A DNA stretch of 5,918 nucleotides from Holosporales bacterium (GCA_031266385.1 JAISBC010000049.1:1-5918), one strand, 5' to 3'; shown: positions 1 to 5,854, counted from the stretch's first letter. The notes: generated by a model from the letters alone, not told the origin. Made by a program: numbers and translations.

Positions 1-2
1 GT

Positions 3-152
3 TTTGGGCTGTTTCTTTGGGAATCTCTGGAGAAAAAGCTAAGATCTAAAAAGTCACTATTCCAACGAGGATTGAGAATGCTGAGCCGTATATTTGTTGG
101 CTTTAATTTTTTACATGAACTGTGGATGGTTTTAAAACATGTGTGGTGGTAA
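3..152 (+). CDS. C-terminal fragment of a gene cut by the window edge, possibly an IS transposase
   Basis: Frame 3 is open from the window edge to a TAA at 150-152, giving 49 residues with no need for a start codon in the window. The peptide is basic and aromatic-rich, with a KKSLFQRGLRML stretch (residues 16-27), and ends in HVWW. The pattern K-S-x-F-x-x-G-L-x-x-L followed by a hydrophobic tail resembles the C-terminal end of IS4-type DDE transposases as I remember them; no catalytic residue lies in this piece. Nothing recognisable as a terminal inverted repeat was found after the stop. An unrelated protein end is the main alternative, since 49 residues is short. That it is the end of a real reading frame is more secure than the family. 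Confidence 0.4.
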   Translation, partial: FGLFLWESLEKKLRSKKSLFQRGLRMLSRIFVGFNFLHELWMVLKHVWW

Positions 153-355
153 GGGTCTCGCCCCAAAAACCTTTATTTCCACTTCATTACGTGCAACTAT
201 AGTTACTTAGGATAGCGACATCCATGCAATCTATCTTTCATTTTGCTGGTGTAACTGATAATTTTATCCGAAGGATGAAAAAAATGTTGCAGCTTTGTTT
301 CGGTCATGAATATCCTGAAGAAATATCATAACTGATTTTTGCCAGAGCATAACAG
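153..355. other. Non-coding gap with no supported gene
   Basis: About 200 bases lie between the stop of the left-edge frame and the first secreted-protein gene. The only reading frame of note starts with ATG at 224 and ends at 331 (35 codons), with no convincing ribosome binding site. No tRNA, clear terminator or consensus promoter was found. It should hold the promoter of the following gene and perhaps the end of an insertion sequence. Confidence 0.5.
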
Positions 356-1270
356 ATGGCTTCTTTTTCGATTTGCAATCAAAGTATGAATATCTTAAGG
401 ATGATCCATGATTATTTGTTTAGGACTGCTTTAGTTGTAGTGACCATGATGTCCTTCTTGCAAGCCCAAGCAGCAGCACCTGATTACCCGCGGCGCGTCC
501 CGAATTTGCCAGATAACAGTTTTAACTATGCGGTAGTAAGGGTGGAAATATATCCATCACCTTGTTTGCTAGGTAGAATCGACGAAATAGTAACTAATGA
601 AAAAGCACTAACATTAATCGCAGAGGTGGAGTACTCGAAATATTATTTCACACCACTGGTGCTACAAAATTTATTGGCTCAAGAAATAGCCAGAGAATTA
701 CCAAATTACCGCTTCGTATGCTTGGAAACTGAGTGGTTTGTAGAAGGCAGACAGTTCAGGGCACGCGAGTACCTCCCAGAAGTCATAACTGGTGGCCTCC
801 ACATATTCGCACGAGTGTTCGGAGATCCACAGGGAGAGCGCAGGCAAAGAATTATCGATCTCAAGTCAACCTATCAACATGTATTCAAGCAGCTCTCACA
901 TCCATGGCTGAGTTTCACGAAACAAATAATAAGGAGTATGCCTAGAAAACTGCGGAAACCCAGAATCCGGGTAGATAGATCCTACGGTAGATCCAATGGT
1001 CAGGAGACCAGCTTAGCTGAATATAAGCTTAAATCAGAGTTGCTCCGGGCAGATCAGGCCTGTGATTTGGATGAAGCCCAGGGTATTATCAGATTGGGGA
1101 AAGAATGGAATGATCTCAGACAACTAAAAGAAGAACGCGAGGAACGGAAGACGAAGGCTAAAACCGTAATCCCAGATCCGGCGGATACGCCATCTGAGGA
1201 TCCTTTGCCGGTATGGTGGGATACTGGTACAGTTGCTTCATTAATGGCCCCTCCCAATGCGTTACGATAG
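356..1270 (+). CDS. Secreted or periplasmic protein of unknown function
   Basis: I do not recognise this 304-residue protein. Residues 24-41 form a hydrophobic stretch ending in AQAAA before PDYP, a typical signal peptidase I site, so the mature protein probably begins near residue 40 and leaves the cytoplasm. With the ATG at 356 the signal's N-region is long; starts at M11 (386) or M16 (401) would give a more usual signal peptide, and none of the three has a clear ribosome binding site. Mature residues 57-160 look like a mixed alpha/beta domain with two cysteines (C70, C122) that could pair. Residues 195-212 are strongly basic, 218-270 look helical and highly charged (C236), and the last 35 residues are rich in proline and acid. 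The gene converges on trkH with 3 bp between the stop codons and no visible terminator. A membrane-anchored protein is possible if the signal is not cut. Confidence 0.75.
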   Translation: MASFSICNQSMNILRMIHDYLFRTALVVVTMMSFLQAQAAAPDYPRRVPNLPDNSFNYAVVRVEIYPSPCLLGRIDEIVTNEKALTLIAEVEYSKYYFTPLVLQNLLAQEIARELPNYRFVCLETEWFVEGRQFRAREYLPEVITGGLHIFARVFGDPQGERRQRIIDLKSTYQHVFKQLSHPWLSFTKQIIRSMPRKLRKPRIRVDRSYGRSNGQETSLAEYKLKSELLRADQACDLDEAQGIIRLGKEWNDLRQLKEEREERKTKAKTVIPDPADTPSEDPLPVWWDTGTVASLMAPPNALR

Positions 1271-1273
1271 AGA

Positions 1274-2716
1274 TCATTTCTTCCAGTAACCGTGGGTGAA
1301 TATTATGAAGATGGGGATGATCTCTAACCTTCCAATGATCATATCGATTATGAGGATGATCTTGGCGATCGGAGGAATCTGGACGATGTTTATGTCGTAA
1401 CCGAGATTGAAGAGGCATGATACGACCGCCTTACAGCTTTTTATCTCATCCAGCTCCGATCCTAAACTAACGAGAACGACGCTCACGATGAAGACCATCG
1501 CCAAGACTGAGAAGAAAGATATAACCGACGTCACGAGGCTGTCGCTAATTTTCTGCCCCTGATACGTCGACGATTTAATTTCATACGGACTGATCGTCTG
1601 GGCGATATGGTGTTTTAATACCCTGAATAATACCTGAATTCTGAAAATTTTAATTCCCCCTGAGGTTGATCCGGAACATCCCCCAATTATCGCCAGTGTG
1701 AACAGTAAAACTTTGAGGGCCATGCCGATTGAGCCATCATCAGAATCAAATCCAGTCGTCGAAATGGAAGATACAACTCGCAAAACATATCCCGAGACAT
1801 GCGACATAGAGACCCGCCCTTTCTCAGTAACGAATACAAAAACTAGCGGCAAGATGATCGATATCAAGACTATCTTGAGATAACATAACGTTTGTTGATT
1901 CTTAAAAAATACTCCGAATCCAAATTTAAAGCACTTTATAATCTCTATGAAAGAGATTCCTCCGACGAACATGGCTAATGATACGATAAGGAATATCTGT
2001 GGATTCTTAAAGAAAACGATCCCCGATGTTTTCGTCGAAAATCCTCCGGTCGAGATCGCTGAGATACTATGACAGAGCGAGTCGAAGGCCGTCATCCCGC
2101 TCAATTTAAGAAGAACGGCAAAGAATAATACGATGAGGCAATAAACGACGACGAATAATCCAGCTATTTGAGAGGCCCTCGGCAAAATTTTTTGAGTTTT
2201 GTCCGAGTTTTCGAGGGAAAATAATTGCATACCTCCAACCCTCATCGCCGGCAGTATGACGATTCCAATCGCGACGATTCCAACTCCACCAATAAAATGC
2301 AATATAAATCGCCAGAGATGAATCGCCCGAGGTAATGACTCGACATCGGGATATACGGTCACTCCAGTCGTCGTGATTCCCGAGACCGATTCGAAAAGAG
2401 ACTGAATAAATGTCAATTCCGTCCCATGATAAAAATAAAATGGAAGAGCCCCGAAAATTGAAACGATTATCCATAAGGTCACGACCAGGAGGAATGTATC
2501 GCTTCTCGATATCGAAAAACTTTTCGTATCGAATCGATAGGTAATGATCGTCGATACCCCGACGAAAATGCAGATCAGACCTGAGGGAATGAAGACCCTG
2601 CTACACCTTCCGCCGCAACGTAGGATATCAAAAAAAAGCGGACCCAACATTGCCCCGGCTATTCCGCAGATGATGATCCCCACTATGAATAGAATGGCCC
2701 TGAGGTTGACCTTCAT
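1274..2716 (-). CDS. trkH: TrkH/TrkG-family potassium uptake transporter, membrane subunit
   Basis: This 480-residue inner-membrane protein is the pore subunit of a Trk/Ktr-type K+ uptake system, which normally works with a cytoplasmic NAD-binding TrkA ring; no trkA is in the window. Four membrane-pore-membrane repeats are visible. The pore loops carry SGITTTGVT (112-120), STGGFS (222-227), SISTTGF (317-323) and NLGYD (437-441), and the family signature GGCSGSTSGGIK spans 345-356. The segment RVGGMQLF (159-166) followed by LPRASQIA favours an alphaproteobacterial type. Length is normal for the family. The fourth loop is odd: the family usually has NVGPG or similar followed by a longer Gly/Pro-rich stretch, whereas here it is NLGYD and shorter. 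The C-terminus GRLEI...YWKK is as expected. The ATG at 2716 is preceded by GGGGA, and a TGCTATAAT promoter lies 30 bp upstream. A second, broken copy of the start lies at 3849-3959. Confidence 0.95.
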   Translation of the reverse strand: MKVNLRAILFIVGIIICGIAGAMLGPLFFDILRCGGRCSRVFIPSGLICIFVGVSTIITYRFDTKSFSISRSDTFLLVVTLWIIVSIFGALPFYFYHGTELTFIQSLFESVSGITTTGVTVYPDVESLPRAIHLWRFILHFIGGVGIVAIGIVILPAMRVGGMQLFSLENSDKTQKILPRASQIAGLFVVVYCLIVLFFAVLLKLSGMTAFDSLCHSISAISTGGFSTKTSGIVFFKNPQIFLIVSLAMFVGGISFIEIIKCFKFGFGVFFKNQQTLCYLKIVLISIILPLVFVFVTEKGRVSMSHVSGYVLRVVSSISTTGFDSDDGSIGMALKVLLFTLAIIGGCSGSTSGGIKIFRIQVLFRVLKHHIAQTISPYEIKSSTYQGQKISDSLVTSVISFFSVLAMVFIVSVVLVSLGSELDEIKSCKAVVSCLFNLGYDINIVQIPPIAKIILIIDMIIGRLEIIPIFIIFTHGYWKK

Positions 2717-2760
2717 CGATTCCCCGGTACAACGACTATGTCCCGATTATAGCAGACAAA
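2651..2760. repeat. Direct repeat, copy 1 (trkH start and promoter)
   Basis: This 110-bp stretch covers the first 22 codons of trkH, its leader and its promoter. It matches 3849-3959 in the same orientation; by hand I count 13 mismatches and one inserted base over about 111 positions, near 88% identity. Weak similarity continues to about 2790. The two copies bracket the G-tract gene and the palindromic element. Confidence 0.8.
2746..2754 (-). promoter_or_regulatory. Extended -10 promoter of trkH
   Basis: On the minus strand the sequence reads TGCTATAAT: a perfect -10 hexamer preceded by TG and one base, the extended -10 form that needs little or no -35. The hexamer at the -35 position is poor (TAATTT at 17 bp). 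Transcription would start near 2739, leaving a leader of about 23 bases. The same TGNTATAAT survives in the decayed copy at 3945-3953, which supports it being functional. Confidence 0.65.
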
Positions 2761-2765
2761 AAAGA

Positions 2766-2780
2766 ATGAAATTATTTCAT
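2766..2780. repeat. 15-bp palindrome over the stop of the upstream gene, before the trkH promoter
   Basis: ATGAAAT and ATTTCAT are a perfect inverted repeat with one central base. It covers the TAA stop of the membrane-anchored protein gene and lies just upstream of the trkH -10 element. On the minus strand it is followed by TC and six T, so it could act as a weak AT-rich terminator for the upstream gene or as an operator for trkH. The stem is short and AT-only at its core, so either role is uncertain. Confidence 0.4.
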
Positions 2781-3565
2781 CTTATACAATTTCGTTGAAG
2801 AGGAGGATTTCTTCAACCCTGGGAGTAAAAATGCCCATAATACCCAGCCGGCGCATAATCCCGCCCCCGCCCAGGCGGCCTTCTTCAGGTGATCTTGATA
2901 TAAATGCAAAAGAGCTTGATTTGCATGGAGGTCCTCGACCATTTGTCCAAGCACATCGAATACGGCCTTAATACCATCGGGAGAAATATCCCCCTTAACT
3001 GACGCAGGCAATGTGATAGGGGCATTTTCTATTTTAGACTTCCAAGCACCATTCACCAGTGGAAAAGCCCCTATAAGATTGGTGCGAACAGTCACGTCAG
3101 TGAGCAACGCCTGATACCAGTATCCTGCCAGGTAACTATTAATCGACAACCATTGTGCATTCGAGAGCGAGGAGGAGATGATCAGATGTCCATCCCCTCC
3201 CCCAAGCCAGGCAGACATCGCCCTCCAGACCTCACCAAAACTAGCTTCAGGCACACTTAAATCCAAGCTCACCCCATCAGGGATAAATAAAATATTAGGA
3301 GTAGTATCAACCATGCTGAACACAAAAGGAGAGGGCAACCCAGCCCCAGCATCCATCTTCCCGAGGTTAAATGCAGAAGGCTCTACATCGGTAATAAAAT
3401 TTAAACAAACCAAAGGCCAAACATACGGAGTAGTTGCTCCCCCAGAGTCACATGTCAACCCCAGGTAGAGGAGTCCGTAGATAAGAGGAGCCCCCCCCCC
3501 CCCCAACGTCTTGTGAGGCCTGGTTTTCCAACGTTCTTGTTAGCAAATTTATTAAATATTTTCAT
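2772..3565 (-). CDS. Membrane-anchored protein of unknown function, frame interrupted at a 14-G tract
   Basis: I do not recognise this protein. The likely start is the ATG at 3565, because GGAGG stands 10 bases upstream (3576-3580) and the first residues are MKIFNKFANKNVGKPGLTRR. After codon 21 comes a run of 14 G (3491-3504). With 14, translation from this ATG leaves the main frame and stops at 3455-3457 after 36 residues; 12 or 15 G would join it to the long frame, giving about 263 or 264 residues. The long frame can otherwise begin only at a TTG at 3506, inside the tract and without a ribosome binding site. After the glycines, a hydrophobic segment (APLIYGLLYLGLTC) could be a signal or anchor. 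The middle is a soluble domain, and the last 35 residues hold a membrane helix (about 22 residues, AAWAGAG to LLPGL) and a lysine-rich tail. This predicts an exported domain anchored at its C-terminus. It may be switched off, decayed, or misread at the tract. Confidence 0.7.
3491..3504 (-). repeat. 14-base homopolymeric G tract within a coding region
   Basis: Fourteen C on the given strand (G on the coding strand) lie about 60 bases inside the reading frame that starts at 3565. Tracts of this length slip during replication and are the classic mechanism of on/off switching for surface proteins in several host-associated bacteria. The present length gives the off frame. A sequencing or assembly error in the tract is the plain alternative. 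Confidence 0.9.
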
Positions 3566-3575
3566 AAAAATATAT

Positions 3576-3580
3576 CCTCC
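3576..3580 (-). promoter_or_regulatory. Ribosome binding site deciding the start at 3565
   Basis: GGAGG is followed by ten A/T-rich bases and then ATG AAA ATA. It is the best ribosome binding site in the window, and it shows that the gene starts upstream of the G tract rather than inside it. Confidence 0.75.
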
Positions 3581-3658
3581 CCAATATTTCTATAATCATC
3601 ATATCTCATTATGATTTAAATTTAGTAAACGAGCTAAATAGTCTAAGTCAGAAAATTT

Positions 3659-3754
3659 AGTAGGACACTAGGCGGCGGGCTCTGGGGCGTGGCGCTAAAA
3701 GCGCCAGCCCGCCGCCTGTAATAGAGAGTAAATTACCTAATTCGTTGTCCTACT
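3659..3754. repeat. Inverted-repeat-bounded palindromic element, MITE- or REP-like
   Basis: AGTAGGACA (3659-3667) and TGTCCTACT (3746-3754) are a perfect 9-bp inverted repeat 78 bp apart, enclosing the nested hairpin at 3671-3716. The hairpin is far richer in G and C than its AT-rich surroundings. The 96-bp unit has no coding capacity, as expected of a small non-autonomous mobile element or a repetitive palindrome. No direct target duplication was recognised beside it. Confidence 0.4.
3671..3716. repeat. Compact nested GC-rich hairpin
   Basis: The outer arms GGCGGCGGGCT (3671-3681) and AGCCCGCCGCC (3706-3716) pair perfectly over 11 bp. The inner arms GGCGCT (3691-3696) and AGCGCC (3700-3705) pair over 6 bp around AAA. 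The inner arm joins the outer arm directly on the right, while the left side has nine unpaired bases (3682-3690), so the whole folds into one long stem with a single bulge. No T run follows on either strand, which argues against a plain terminator. Confidence 0.75.
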
Positions 3755-3848
3755 CCACTCAACCTTCCCCTTTACTATTCTCTCCGCTTCTGTGCTCCGT
3801 GTTTCCTGGTAATAGATCGTCTTGTAGGGGTTTTGGGAGGGGGTCTTT

Positions 3849-3915
3849 TGCCACGACTATTCCGCAGATGATGATCCCACCTATGAAATAGTATGGCCCT
3901 GATGTTGACCTTCAT
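3849..3915 (-). pseudogene. 5' remnant of a second trkH copy
   Basis: Starting at an ATG at 3915, the first residues are MKVNIRAILF, against MKVNLRAILF in the intact trkH. A one-base insertion then shifts the frame, and similarity stops at about 3849, after some 22 codons. The upstream bases, including a GGGGGAG ribosome binding site and a TGATATAAT promoter element (3945-3953), are conserved too. The piece is the relic of a duplicated trkH that has lost almost all of its coding region. The shifted frame runs on for 47 codons without resembling a protein. Confidence 0.75.
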
Positions 3916-3959
3916 CGCTCCCCCGGTACAACGCTTACTTCCCGATTATATCAGACAAA
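3849..3959. repeat. Direct repeat, copy 2 (decayed trkH start and promoter)
   Basis: Second copy of the 110-bp sequence at 2651-2760, in the same orientation and 1.2 kb away, with one extra base. The promoter hexamer TATAAT with its TG extension and the ATG are kept, so it may still drive transcription leftward toward the G-tract gene. Confidence 0.8.
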
Positions 3960-4052
3960 TCATCATGAAGCTTTTATCAATCAGATACATGAGATTGGAT
4001 CTCGCGTGGGGATCTCGGAAATTGCCCAGAAATTTTCTCACCCTATCCTGCC

Positions 4053-4128
4053 TGGTGGGCGCCGCAGGATTCGAACCTGCGACCCACTGATTAAGAGTCA
4101 GTTGCTCTACCAACTGAGCTAGGCGCCC
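4053..4128 (-). tRNA. tRNA-Lys (anticodon CTT)
   Basis: On the minus strand the acceptor arms GGGCGCC and GGCGCCC pair perfectly, followed by A and an encoded CCA. The anticodon arm is ACTGA, loop CTCTTAA, TCAGT, giving CTT, which reads AAG lysine codons. The D arm (AGCTC...GAGC) and the T arm with GGTTCGAATCC are intact. The gene is 76 bases long with CCA. It lies 37 bases after tRNA-Glu and is probably cotranscribed with it. No strong terminator is visible downstream. Confidence 0.95.
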
Positions 4129-4165
4129 TCTTTTTTTTGCTTCAAATTAACGAGGCTATACTTCC

Positions 4166-4241
4166 TGGCATCTCCTACGGGATTTGAACCCGTGTTGCCG
4201 CCGTGAGAGGGCGGTGTCCTAGACCCCTAGACGAAGGAGAC
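4166..4241 (-). tRNA. tRNA-Glu (anticodon CTC)
   Basis: On the minus strand the acceptor arms GTCTCCT and AGGAGAT pair (one G-U at the end), followed by discriminator G and encoded CCA. The anticodon arm is CCGCC, loop CTCTCAC, GGCGG, giving CTC for GAG codons. The T arm holds GGTTCAAATCC. The overall sequence is close to usual bacterial tRNA-Glu. The CTC species is an addition to the near-universal TTC species and suggests a genome that is not extremely reduced. Confidence 0.95.
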
Positions 4242-4255
4242 AACCACAGACGATC

Positions 4256-4284
4256 ATTATGAATTAATCTCTGTGTCAAGGCAA
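4256..4284 (-). promoter_or_regulatory. Probable promoter of the tRNA-Glu / tRNA-Lys pair
   Basis: On the minus strand TTGCCT (4279-4284) and CATAAT (4256-4261) are separated by 17 bp, with start predicted near 4249, eight bases before the tRNA. A full TTGACA overlaps at 4274-4279 but has no good -10 at the right distance. Confidence 0.5.
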
Positions 4285-4356
4285 GCACAATTGAGTGAGT
4301 GTAAACGGTCCAGCGAGTTGATCCCGCGGCATAAGATATGCACATATGGTGGGTTG

Positions 4357-4395
4357 GCGGCTGAGGGGAGGTGGTCATCCCCGTTCCCCAGCCGC
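4357..4395. repeat. GC-rich inverted repeat downstream of the 404-residue gene
   Basis: GCGGCTG (4357-4363) and CAGCCGC (4389-4395) pair perfectly, with additional G/C pairing inside. It lies 31 bases beyond the stop of the secreted-protein gene and before the tRNA promoter, so it may help end that transcript. There is no T run after it, so it is not a standard intrinsic terminator. Confidence 0.45.
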
Positions 4396-4425
4396 AGTAT
4401 ATTTCTATTGTTTCTTGGGGGTTGT

Positions 4426-5640
4426 TTAGTCCTCTGGGAGGGATGGGACGATTTCAATATCAAAGAACTTTTTATTCCCAGTCCCTGGGCCTGGTTTCAT
4501 GGAGTATGGAGTGCCGGGGATGGGTATGTACTGAGGGTGACTGTCCTGTGCCGACCAGAACGGGGTTTGTCCTAGGTGATACTTATTTCGATGGCGGAGG
4601 TCTGGGCTGTCCCCAGCTAAGGTGCTGCCGGACATTTTGGCAGGTTGCCGCAGCCAATTAAAAATAAGTGAAGGATTTACCATTATTTGGGGGAATCCGG
4701 ACAATCCTAGCTCAAACTGAAGGGGAGTAACGTTTCTGGAGGGGACTACCTGTTTGGGGAAGTGTTCTACTATCGAGCCGTCGGGTCTCACCTCGTACTT
4801 TGCGCACACGAATACCGGTATTGATGCTTTAGGTGCGGATTTCGGTAAATAGAACATGGCCCCTGGTGTCTTTGGGAATTTGTGTACCAAGCGGGGGTTT
4901 AGTTCGGATTCCAGGATGTGGTTTTTCACTGCCTCTAGGCCATTACTGTTGAACATGATTCGGAAACGTTTTCCTGCTCTCGTGTGTAGTTCAGGTGATA
5001 CTTCGTCCTGATTGAGAGTGTGAATCTCCCCTTTTTCATCCTTGAATGTAATTGAATTCATGCCAGAGGGTTGATAATTGAATACTAAGGAAGAATTCCA
5101 AAGTTTTTCTGGCGCAATACCGCCGACAGGGTGCAGCAGGACCCGATGCCTGACCGTCTCCGGGAAGAGGACTAAACTTCTTTGTTCTTGAGTGGTATCA
5201 AGGCCGAACTCGAAGACGATTCTGCGTGCATGAGCGTTTGGATTTTCGAGGTAATTTTCGGGTTGAAAGAGGTCGGTTCCCAGACAGCGATCTTGTCCTA
5301 ATTTGATGTGATCTGCTATAGTTGAGAAGATGACGTCACCATCCCCTTTGCTTGGGGGAAAGAAAGACAATGGGTCAATTGGTACTTCTTCGTCAGCTTC
5401 TGAATCGTCCGAGCACGCAGCACTAGGGCGCCCCGATCCCAATGAAAGCTCTGTATCTGAGTCCACCAGTGAGGATTCAAATGGTTCTTCACCTGGCGCT
5501 GCTGGGTCTTGGTCTAACATTGGGGAGCCTCCTGTGAGACCCGAGACAGGTATTTCGGGGAGAAATAGAGGTTGGCTGTCCATCGCTCGAGTGACTACTG
5601 GCATCACTGCAATGGCAGCGAGATGTATTAACTTGTTCAT
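4426..5640 (-). CDS. Secreted protein of unknown function with an acidic linker and a possible internal repeat
   Basis: I do not recognise this 404-residue protein. Residues 1-19 are a signal peptide (Lys3, hydrophobic core, cut after TRA), so the product is exported. Residues 42-88 are low-complexity and strongly acidic, rich in D, E, S, P and G. Residues 100-404 look like a folded, strand-rich region. Within it two stretches resemble each other: FP at 159 followed by WNSSLVFNY (181-189), and FP at 294 followed by VNPSLIFNW (321-329), each followed by P and M a few residues on, which suggests a duplicated domain. Cysteines are few (C76, C119, C279). The ATG at 5640 has AGGA seven bases upstream and a consensus promoter above it, so it is probably well expressed. 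It stands alone between the tRNA pair and an insertion sequence. A surface protein or an effector is conceivable, but nothing in the sequence proves either. Confidence 0.8.
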   Translation of the reverse strand: MNKLIHLAAIAVMPVVTRAMDSQPLFLPEIPVSGLTGGSPMLDQDPAAPGEEPFESSLVDSDTELSLGSGRPSAACSDDSEADEEVPIDPLSFFPPSKGDGDVIFSTIADHIKLGQDRCLGTDLFQPENYLENPNAHARRIVFEFGLDTTQEQRSLVLFPETVRHRVLLHPVGGIAPEKLWNSSLVFNYQPSGMNSITFKDEKGEIHTLNQDEVSPELHTRAGKRFRIMFNSNGLEAVKNHILESELNPRLVHKFPKTPGAMFYLPKSAPKASIPVFVCAKYEVRPDGSIVEHFPKQVVPSRNVTPLQFELGLSGFPQIMVNPSLIFNWLRQPAKMSGSTLAGDSPDLRHRNKYHLGQTPFWSAQDSHPQYIPIPGTPYSMKPGPGTGNKKFFDIEIVPSLPED

Positions 5641-5675
5641 TAATCTGTCCTGGTTGAAGACATAAAGAGACTCGA

Positions 5676-5704
5676 ATTATACTCGGGCTATTGTATATTG
5701 TCAA
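5676..5704 (-). promoter_or_regulatory. Consensus sigma70 promoter of the 404-residue secreted protein gene
   Basis: On the minus strand TTGACA (5699-5704) and TATAAT (5676-5681) are both perfect and exactly 17 bp apart. Transcription should start near 5669, leaving a leader of about 29 bases that contains AGGA (5648-5651) seven bases before the ATG. No operator-like palindrome overlaps it. Confidence 0.85.
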
Positions 5705-5788
5705 TTATGCCTGCCATCTCTTTGTGGCTTCCTATAATATGAGCCAAAGCCTGAGCCTCCAGAACTATTCTAGGCCCTGTTAGGGAAT

Positions 5789-5817
5789 TTTACACTTAAT
5801 AAGAACTGTGGTATATA
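5789..5817 (+). promoter_or_regulatory. Possible transposase promoter
   Basis: TTTACA (5789-5794) and TATATA (5812-5817) are 17 bp apart, five and four matches of six to consensus. Start would fall near 5824, between the arms of the inverted repeat at 5808-5852. Confidence 0.4.
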
Positions 5818-5852
5818 TGTGCTAATGTTAGACTAAACACAACATATACCAC
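5808..5852 (+). repeat. Inverted repeat just before the transposase start codon
   Basis: GTGGTATATATGT (5808-5820) and ACATATACCAC (5842-5852) pair over 11 bp with a two-base bulge and a 21-base loop. The right arm ends two bases before the ATG. In RNA it would hide the ribosome landing site of the transposase. Confidence 0.65.
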
Positions 5853-5854
5853 TC

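Larger units (their letters stand above)
3566..4052. other. Gene-free region holding a palindromic element and a trkH relic
   Basis: Nearly 490 bases carry no intact gene. From left to right there are the ribosome binding site and AT-rich leader of the preceding gene (3566-3650), a nested GC-rich hairpin within a 9-bp inverted repeat (3659-3754), a pyrimidine-rich stretch with CTCCG repeats (3765-3812), a decayed copy of the trkH start (3849-3959), and the downstream side of the tRNA genes. The mixture looks like a site of repeated insertion and rearrangement. Confidence 0.6.

Noticed and set aside
224..331. Small 35-codon frame with a basic middle
   Set aside because: It has no convincing ribosome binding site, no recognisable protein and is within chance length.
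1698..2474. Frames inside trkH on either strand
   Set aside because: They are shadows of an unmistakable transporter gene.
2772..3506. Long frame starting at the TTG at 3506 as the true gene start
   Set aside because: The start would lie at the edge of the G tract with no ribosome binding site, while an ATG with GGAGG stands 59 bases upstream in a different frame.
3671..3716. Nested hairpin as an integron attC site or intrinsic terminator
   Set aside because: There is no GTTRRRY/RYYYAAC pair at the ends, no integrase, and no T run on either side.
3893..4090. Plus-strand frame of 65 codons, ending with GAAGFEPATH
   Set aside because: It runs through the trkH relic and into tRNA-Lys in antisense; the familiar-looking ending is a translated tRNA T arm.
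4131..4138. Run of eight T between the two tRNA genes as a terminator
   Set aside because: On the transcribed minus strand this is a run of A, and no hairpin precedes it.
4273..4661. Plus-strand frames overlapping the end of the 404-residue gene
   Set aside because: They lie antisense to the better supported secreted-protein gene, have no ribosome binding site and no protein-like composition.
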